Assembly (NCBI GenBank): GCA_018985235.1 | Contig: JADGIG010000046.1 | Coordinates: 1 to 32,105 of the forward strand | Reading direction: 5' to 3' | DNA from: Sanchytrium tribonematis | Lineage: Eukaryota > Sanchytriomycota > Sanchytriomycetes > Sanchytriales > Sanchytriaceae | DNA: 32,105 bases | Shown here: piece after piece, positions 27,453 through 32,105 of the stretch | How the letters are laid out: each line of letters begins with the position of its first letter | How positions within the stretch are numbered: position 1 is the first letter of the stretch | Notes under the pieces: generated by a model | What the model saw: only the letters and a program-made list of their open reading frames with translations | Database searches by the model: none | What the model was told of the DNA's origin: nothing | Program-made: the position numbers and the translations under genes

Positions 27453-27742
27453 CCACTCCTTAAAAAATCTTGAGGATACTCGATATCGTCCTTTCGCAAT
27501 GCTCTGGAATTTGTGTGTTGCTATATGCACTCTTCAATTTTCGTTTTGCACCAATATTTTGTTTTGAAACGGAATAAACAGTACATTTGAAGCTATTTTG
27601 AAATTATTCTGCTTCACTTCTTCTTCAAATGTTGGCTGCTTTCCAATTTGAGATTGCTCTGTGCCAATACCGATAAAATGAAACCTGCATCATTAGTCCC
27701 GGTAATAATTCTGGATGCTCAAATCTATTCAAAATCATAAAT
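27453..27742 (-). other. Decayed 5' region of member C
   Basis: This gene-free stretch holds short fragments reading like the family in changing frames (for example RALRKDDIEYPQDFL), plus AAACAGTACATTT at 27577-27588, the upstream element of active members. It is consistent with the former start and promoter of member C after loss. Confidence 0.4.
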
Positions 27743-28600
27743 TTATTCTATCATTGGCTTTCTGTATTCAACTTTACCATCAGAACCAGCACCTTTACCA
27801 TGTGGAATTTCAAATGGTAATTCTGGTCTTTCCATTGTTCCTTCATCACCCATTTCACTCTGTCCAAATTGAAATTCAGTGTCTAAACTTGCTGCTTCTG
27901 TTCCCTTTACAGCTGTTTTTGCTTTATCAACTGCATCTTTGAGTGTATTTGGATCCGAAGATCTCTTTTTTGAAGCGTCTGCTTTATTTTGGATGAATTT
28001 CACACCTGCTTTAATTGTTTTATAAATGGGCTTGTAAATGATGTGTTTTAATAAAGTATATGCTGTTACGATTGACAAGGCAGGTATACCTACAGCCAAT
28101 TTTAGTGACCCATACGCAGTACGTATTAAACCATGAAATGCTTGTTTAATCATGTATTTAGGGCTTAAAAATAATAAATTTAAGGGAGAAGTCGCCATTC
28201 CTACCGATCCTAATAGCAAATATTTTACCGCATCAAGATTGAATATTGCCAATTCTTTCATTAAATCAGTAGACGACAATTTCTTGTCGCGATTCTCAAG
28301 TTTGGTATTTAATGATTCCAATCTTGCATCTCCAAAACCCCCCATTTGGATCTGGGATTCAACCACAGCTGTATGCATTTGTTCGCTGTTTGCCAACTGC
28401 CATAGCAGTTGTTGTTCTGCTGTAAATTTATCAGTTTGACCACTTTTTATTGCATTGGCGAGAGCCCAATAATTTTCATTAGTGACTATTCTTTTAAGAG
28501 TGGATGCTGCTTCTACTACCTGTGGTAAATCAGTTAATTTTTGATATTGCAATTGAGTTTTAACTTTTCTTATTGCTAATAATAATGTGATCCAAATCAT
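27743..28600 (-). CDS. LT.EQ secreted family, member D
   Basis: 285 residues starting MIWITLLLAIRKVKTQLQ. One repeat unit is visible: TNENYWALANAIKSGQTDKF followed by TAEQQLLWQLANSEQ. The C-terminal block NLDAVKYLLLGSVGMATSPL and AYGSLKLAVGIPALSIVTAY parallels NLKAFDYLKQGSV and LGVGVPSLAIFILG in member E. Then comes an extended basic helix (KPIYKTIKAGVKFIQNKADA) and a polar tail. It has no cysteine, and AATAAA directly follows its TAG stop. Upstream it has AAAAGAAGTGGGATCC at 28627-28612 but no full CCAAT box. Confidence 0.75.
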   Translation of the reverse strand: MIWITLLLAIRKVKTQLQYQKLTDLPQVVEAASTLKRIVTNENYWALANAIKSGQTDKFTAEQQLLWQLANSEQMHTAVVESQIQMGGFGDARLESLNTKLENRDKKLSSTDLMKELAIFNLDAVKYLLLGSVGMATSPLNLLFLSPKYMIKQAFHGLIRTAYGSLKLAVGIPALSIVTAYTLLKHIIYKPIYKTIKAGVKFIQNKADASKKRSSDPNTLKDAVDKAKTAVKGTEAASLDTEFQFGQSEMGDEGTMERPELPFEIPHGKGAGSDGKVEYRKPMIE

Positions 28601-28880
28601 AATAACGAAAAGGATCCCACTTCTTTTAACTAGTCTCTCAGAAATTTCAGGTCTATTATCAAATCACAGATCGGGTAAATTCTAAATTCAGATAAATCCC
28701 CTTGAGATTGCAAAACAGTTTAGCACCCACCGTGATTTTCACAGATTGAGAAACATTCTCTATGAATTACATTGAAGTATCAAAAACAAATATGCCTTGG
28801 TTACAGACAAGTCATTTCATATATATATTTTAGTATTTGAAATACCTATCAAGCCCATGTCGCTTCAAAATAATTGTAAT
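28601..28880 (-). promoter_or_regulatory. Promoter region of member D
   Basis: Coding-strand AAAAGAAGTGGGATCC is at 28627-28612 (11 nt before the ATG) and the conserved AAAACAGTTTAGCACCC-ACCGTGAT (plus strand) at 28712-28736. The remaining sequence shows nothing else. Confidence 0.45.
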
Positions 28881-29744
28881 TTATTTTATTATTTTTTTAG
28901 GATGTTCTGTTGCTTCAACAATGACTGGATCAACAAATCTTGTTCCCTCTCCCAATTTAATATCAAAGAAAGAAGGACTTTTAATATCAATTTCTGGATC
29001 AATGCCCTCAAAATCAGATAATGGCGCAGTCTCTACGGATGCTGTAGATATGCCTGATACTCCCCTTTCCATTGTATCTGTATCAAGTTTCATTTCTCCC
29101 CCGTCAAATTTAGATTTCTTTTTAAATCTTCTTCTCCAATTTCCAATCATATCCACCACATTTCTCATTTGATTCCAAATAGGTGTCACTACTGTTATTT
29201 CCATAAATGATCCCAATATAAATATAGCCAAACTGGGTACACCCACTCCCAATTGAATTGCCCCTTTGATCAATTGACCCATCCCATCTCCACTATTTCT
29301 AATGCCTTTAATGGTTCTCCTAATTGCTATTTGCGCACTTGATTTAATGAGTGCCACAGACCCCTGTTTTAAATAATCAAATGCTTTCAAATTATATTGA
29401 ATCAAATTAGATTGCATTTCTTTGATTAAATCAATATCTTCTTCATTGTAAATAGTCAGGAATTCTTTTAATTGTGCAGATTCTGATTTTGTCAATGGAA
29501 TGCCACTTTGTTTCATTCGGAGGTCACCTTGTTGGATTGCCTTGTGCAATGAATCAAATACTTGTTGATCTTGTAAAAAATATAGCGTGGCTTGTTGAGA
29601 TGGAGTTAATGTGTGTATGTCGATTTCATCTTTTAATCCCTTTATCGCATTGATATTCTCTTGTGTATATACAATTTTGAAGAATTGAAGTGCCATATTG
29701 ATTTGAGATGTAGTCAATGCAACTATTAATTGGAACCAGAACAT
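28881..29744 (-). CDS. LT.EQ secreted family, member E
   Basis: Starting at 29744 (MFWFQLIVALTTSQINMA) gives 287 residues. An ATG at 29771 (MKHLSPTLRMFWFQLIVALT) would give a more usual signal length, so the start is less certain. The repeat unit is TQENINAIKGLKDEIDIHTL followed by TPSQQATLYFLQDQQVFDSL. The C-terminal block is best preserved here: NLKAFDYLKQGSVALIKSSA, RRTIKGIRNSGDGMGQLIKG and LGVGVPSLAIFILGSFMEI, with a hydrophobic stretch of about 18 residues that may insert into a membrane. A basic patch (RRRFKKKSK) and an acidic tail with Asp/Glu follow. The stop is AAATAAATTAC. Confidence 0.75.
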   Translation of the reverse strand: MFWFQLIVALTTSQINMALQFFKIVYTQENINAIKGLKDEIDIHTLTPSQQATLYFLQDQQVFDSLHKAIQQGDLRMKQSGIPLTKSESAQLKEFLTIYNEEDIDLIKEMQSNLIQYNLKAFDYLKQGSVALIKSSAQIAIRRTIKGIRNSGDGMGQLIKGAIQLGVGVPSLAIFILGSFMEITVVTPIWNQMRNVVDMIGNWRRRFKKKSKFDGGEMKLDTDTMERGVSGISTASVETAPLSDFEGIDPEIDIKSPSFFDIKLGEGTRFVDPVIVEATEHPKKIIK

Positions 29745-29791
29745 GCGCAATGTCGGACTGAGATGTTTCATCAAAATAATTGGTGTTGTAG

Positions 29792-29798
29792 CCAATCA
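29792..29798 (-). promoter_or_regulatory. TGATTGG box before member E
   Basis: The coding strand reads TGATTGG at 29798-29792, 47 nt before the ATG at 29744. No clear TATA element lies between. Confidence 0.4.
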
Positions 29799-29868
29799 AA
29801 GCATTACCAAGTCTGATTTGGTTTAACACTGCTAATTGATTTTAAAATGTTGTCAATATCACGTTGAT

Positions 29869-31132
29869 TTATTGTTTGATGACAGGTGCTGGTAGTATTT
29901 TGCCTTCTACACTTCCAAATCCAACACAAAATGATTCTCCAACACAAATACCACTCATTTTCACACTATCCCCATCTTCAATAAATGTTCTATTTTCTCC
30001 CTCAATATCTAATGTTTTGGTGCCATTCCATGTTAATTCTAATAATGAGCCATATTCTGACTCAGTTGGACCACTAATTGTCCCAGATCCACATAAATCT
30101 CCACTTTGTAAATTACAGCCATTGACGCAATGGTGTGCAAATTGCTGATGAAAAGACCAGTACATATGCTTTAAATTGCTATTACAAATGACTTTAGAGT
30201 GTTTTTGAGTGGATAATTCCACAGATAATTTCACATCATACGTTTCTAAATGAATTCAATTTACGGTTTTTAGGGCCATTTGTAGGTGTCAAATACGACA
30301 TTGGAGATGGATTTTGTGGTGGTCCTTGACATTTGAAGGGTTCTAATGCATCTAAAGTGACAATCCATGGAGAAATAGAAGTTCCAAAATTCTTACCTAA
30401 AAAGGGTCCTAATGGCACATATTCAAATGCTTGGATGTCTCTAGCAGACCAATCATTCATCAATACAACTCCAAAGATATGATCATTGGCTTCACTAATG
30501 GGAATAGGCTGTCCCAATTCATTTCCTTTTCCTACAAAAAATGCCATTTCTAATTCAAAATCTAATCTTTTAGAGGGTCCAAATGCGGGTTGATGTGGAT
30601 CTTTGGTTTTTAATTGACCATTTGGACGTGTAATGGGTGTACCACTGATTACAATGGAGCTAGCTCGACCGTGATAGCCCACTGGCAAATGGGTCCAATT
30701 TGGCATTAATGCGTTATCTTTGCCTCTAAACATGGTACCTACATTTGTAGCATGTTCTTTAGATGCATAAAAATCAGTATAATCTCCAATTTTAGCAGGT
30801 AAATGCATTTTGACACTCGCAACAGGAATCACAAATTCACTATATTTCTCATGATTTGCAATATTAGAGCCTTTTTTAAACAATTCTTGGATTTGATGAC
30901 GTACGGATTGCCATACTGGTTTACCCATTTCCATAAAATCATTTAAATATGGTTTATCAAATGGATTTGATTGTAATTTCAATAATTGCAATTTGCACAA
31001 TAATGATAAATCAATCACGTTCTCACCAATAATAGTGCCACCGCGTTTGATATTATTGGTTGAAAAGATGCCAAATGGGATATTTTGGATTGGAAATGGA
31101 TGATCCTTTGCGACATTGAAAATGGAGATCAT
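29869..31132 (-). CDS. FAH: Fumarylacetoacetase, one 19-nt intron
   Basis: Hydrolyses fumarylacetoacetate to fumarate and acetoacetate, the last step of tyrosine breakdown, in the cytosol. The start at 31132 (MISIFNVAKDHPFPIQNIPF) matches the N-terminal SH3-like domain of the family; the frame further upstream has no homology. Active-site text is all present: GDYTDFYASKEHATN (metal Asp and general-base His), NWTHLPVGYHGRAS, LDFELEMAFFVGKGN (two metal Glu), MNDWSARDIQAFEY (metal Asp) and LGKNFGTSISPW (Lys). After the intron at 30246-30264 is removed, SPMSYLTPTNGPKN joins QTYDVKLSVEL and gives 414 residues, close to the 419 of the human enzyme. SGTISGPTESEYGSLLEL closes the domain. The stop is CAATAAATC. 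Confidence 0.96.
30246..30264 (-). other. 19-nt GT-AG intron in FAH
   Basis: The intron is GTAAATTGAATTCATTTAG, phase 1, in the codon for Gln. Splicing gives GPKNQTYDVKLSVEL, matching the conserved DINLSV strand of fumarylacetoacetases. It shares the ends GTAA and CATTTAG with the ABC gene intron. If retained, a TGA follows. Confidence 0.93.
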
Positions 31133-31471
31133 ATTTGTATCAAAAAATATTGCAAATTTATTTATTTTTGATTTAATCATCTGGTTTGTATTTTTTGACA
31201 ACTTCATCAGATTTTTTAATTTTTCTTTTATTCTCTGTTTGGTTAATGAACCCTTTCTTTTCAAATTTTAATTGGACTTCTAATCTTCAATCTTTCAAAT
31301 TTCTGGTGTTTTATTTGGGACTCAAAAGACCCTGTTGACTGCGTATTAGGCCATTTACCCACATTTTTATTCTTCCAATCAAAATTATCCCAAGTCTACG
31401 GGCAGGTCTGTTGTATTCGTAAACTGCCTCTTGCAAATACTTATAAACACGCTGAGATCTTTCAAAATATC
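31133..31471. promoter_or_regulatory. 339-bp divergent intergenic region with TATA box
   Basis: TATAAA is at 31442-31447, 24 nt before the ATG at 31472. CCAATCA is at 31375-31381. I see no other element, no tRNA and no long frame. Confidence 0.45.
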
Positions 31472-31732
31472 ATGATTCACTTGATTACCATATCCATATT
31501 TGCATTTCCTTCCAAGCATAATCAAAATCCACAAACTGCGTGCAGAAAGCATGAGCAAACTAAATGCGACAAATTATTTTACCCATATTCCCCAGATAAT
31601 TGTTGGAGACCAGGTTCAATCTGCCCACCATTAAAAGACCCTAAAGGATATCATAAATGCTTAAACCAAATTAAGATTACGTGTGATGGTAAGACATTAC
31701 CTGGTTCATCCCGATTTAAAAAAAATCATTAA
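31472..31732 (+). CDS. Small secreted cysteine-containing protein 1
   Basis: 86 residues from MIHLITISIFAFPSKHNQ, with a very short signal. The mature part has six cysteines: CRKHEQTKC, then two central ones (DNCWRPGSIC), then CLNQIKITC. The outer pairs both have C-x7-C spacing. A Pro- and Tyr-rich middle (FYPYSPDNCW) and a basic end (RFKKNH) complete it. TATAAA is 24 nt upstream and AATAAA 8 nt after the stop. No family recognised. The next gene shares the C-x7-C pairs, so a helical hairpin with cross-linked pairs is possible. Confidence 0.65.
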   Translation: MIHLITISIFAFPSKHNQNPQTACRKHEQTKCDKLFYPYSPDNCWRPGSICPPLKDPKGYHKCLNQIKITCDGKTLPGSSRFKKNH

Positions 31733-31899
31733 TCAAATAAATTGATTTAATTAAAGCGAAATGAAAAAGGGACTGCGTAGACCCTTTCATTCATTTAACA
31801 AATAGTTTACCCACAGACTTGTTTAACCAATTAAAATTCTATGCAATTAATTTGCAAGCATTTGAAATGCATAAATTGATACAGTGCCGTGAAAATATC

Positions 31900-32091
31900 A
31901 TGATGTTTTTGATATCATTTACGATTCTTGCAGTTCCTACAACTTTAACTCCTGGAGAAGCTGCTATGAAATGTTTTTATAACAACTTTGTCAATTGTCT
32001 AAAGTCACACAAATTAGGTTCCAGTTATATTTGCGCCTCTAGGAGTGCTACAAAGTGCAAATATGATGCAACCTCATTAATACCGCATTAA
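31900..32091 (+). CDS. Small secreted cysteine-containing protein 2
   Basis: The ATG at 31900 (MMFLISFTILAVPTTLTP) gives 63 residues with a short signal; an upstream ATG at 31867 would lengthen it by 11 residues (MHKLIQCREN) and hide the signal. Four cysteines form two C-x7-C pairs: CFYNNFVNC and CASRSATKC, separated by LKSHKLGSSYI. This mirrors the outer pairs of the previous gene. The stop is TTAATAAATC, with AATAAA overlapping it. Function unknown. Confidence 0.55.
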   Translation: MMFLISFTILAVPTTLTPGEAAMKCFYNNFVNCLKSHKLGSSYICASRSATKCKYDATSLIPH

Positions 32092-32105
32092 TAAATCAAA
32101 ATTAA

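Noticed and set aside
31133-31264. N-terminal extension of FAH to 31264
   Set aside because: The lysine-rich text before MISIFNVAKD has no match in the family, and the remaining length agrees with known enzymes.
1-32105. tRNA, rRNA or CRISPR features
   Set aside because: I saw no cloverleaf-like arms with tRNA consensus boxes, no rRNA text and no regularly spaced repeats.

Overview
The window is AT-rich nuclear DNA from a compact microbial eukaryote. The evidence is: AATAAA poly(A) signals on or beside nearly every stop codon, TATA and CCAAT promoter elements, a Ty3/Gypsy retroelement, eukaryotic gene families (two ABCA-type half transporters, fumarylacetoacetase, an ABHD4/5-type hydrolase), and 19-nt GT-AG introns. 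The standard genetic code fits all reading frames. I cannot name the lineage. Introns this short are unlike those of ordinary animals, plants and fungi. The many small secreted proteins suggest, but do not prove, a parasite or osmotroph.

Layout. 1-3340: a decayed Ty3/Gypsy element on the minus strand, running off the left edge, with frameshifts, stops, a duplicated RNase H segment and a hairpin in gag. 3608-5943: a DUF4246-type oxygenase-like gene and a class I methyltransferase, divergent across 41 bp. 6150-6623: a small secreted protein. 6650-11932: two divergent ABCA-type half transporters sharing a promoter with two CRE palindromes. 11960-16027: four tandem paralogues of an unrecognised secreted family, two with frame breaks. 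16079-18772: a secreted or surface leucine-rich repeat protein made of three modules with a C-terminal membrane helix. 18781-19806: an ABHD4/5-type hydrolase, tail to tail with the LRR gene. 19855-22208: three tandem multi-Kazal genes. 22553-23802: two related four-helix membrane proteins. 23850-29744: five tandem members (one a pseudogene) of an unrecognised helical secreted family. 29869-31132: fumarylacetoacetase. 31472-32091: two small cysteine-containing secreted proteins.

The most interesting signals are system-wide. (1) Three introns of exactly 19 nt, each required to restore a recognisable protein. (2) Stop codons embedded in the poly(A) signal. (3) Very short signal peptides, many starting Met-X-Trp. 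(4) A shared promoter layout for the secreted genes: TGATTGG about 35-65 nt before the ATG, then a TATA-like box about 15-25 nt before it. (5) An unrecognised secreted family built on an EN...GD..LT.EQ repeat, with a likely sixth member at 6150.

Breaks in several genes (homopolymer runs at 14241-14253 and possibly near 13175, a 35-bp tandem duplication at 17554) could be true pseudogenisation or assembly error. Sequence alone cannot separate these.
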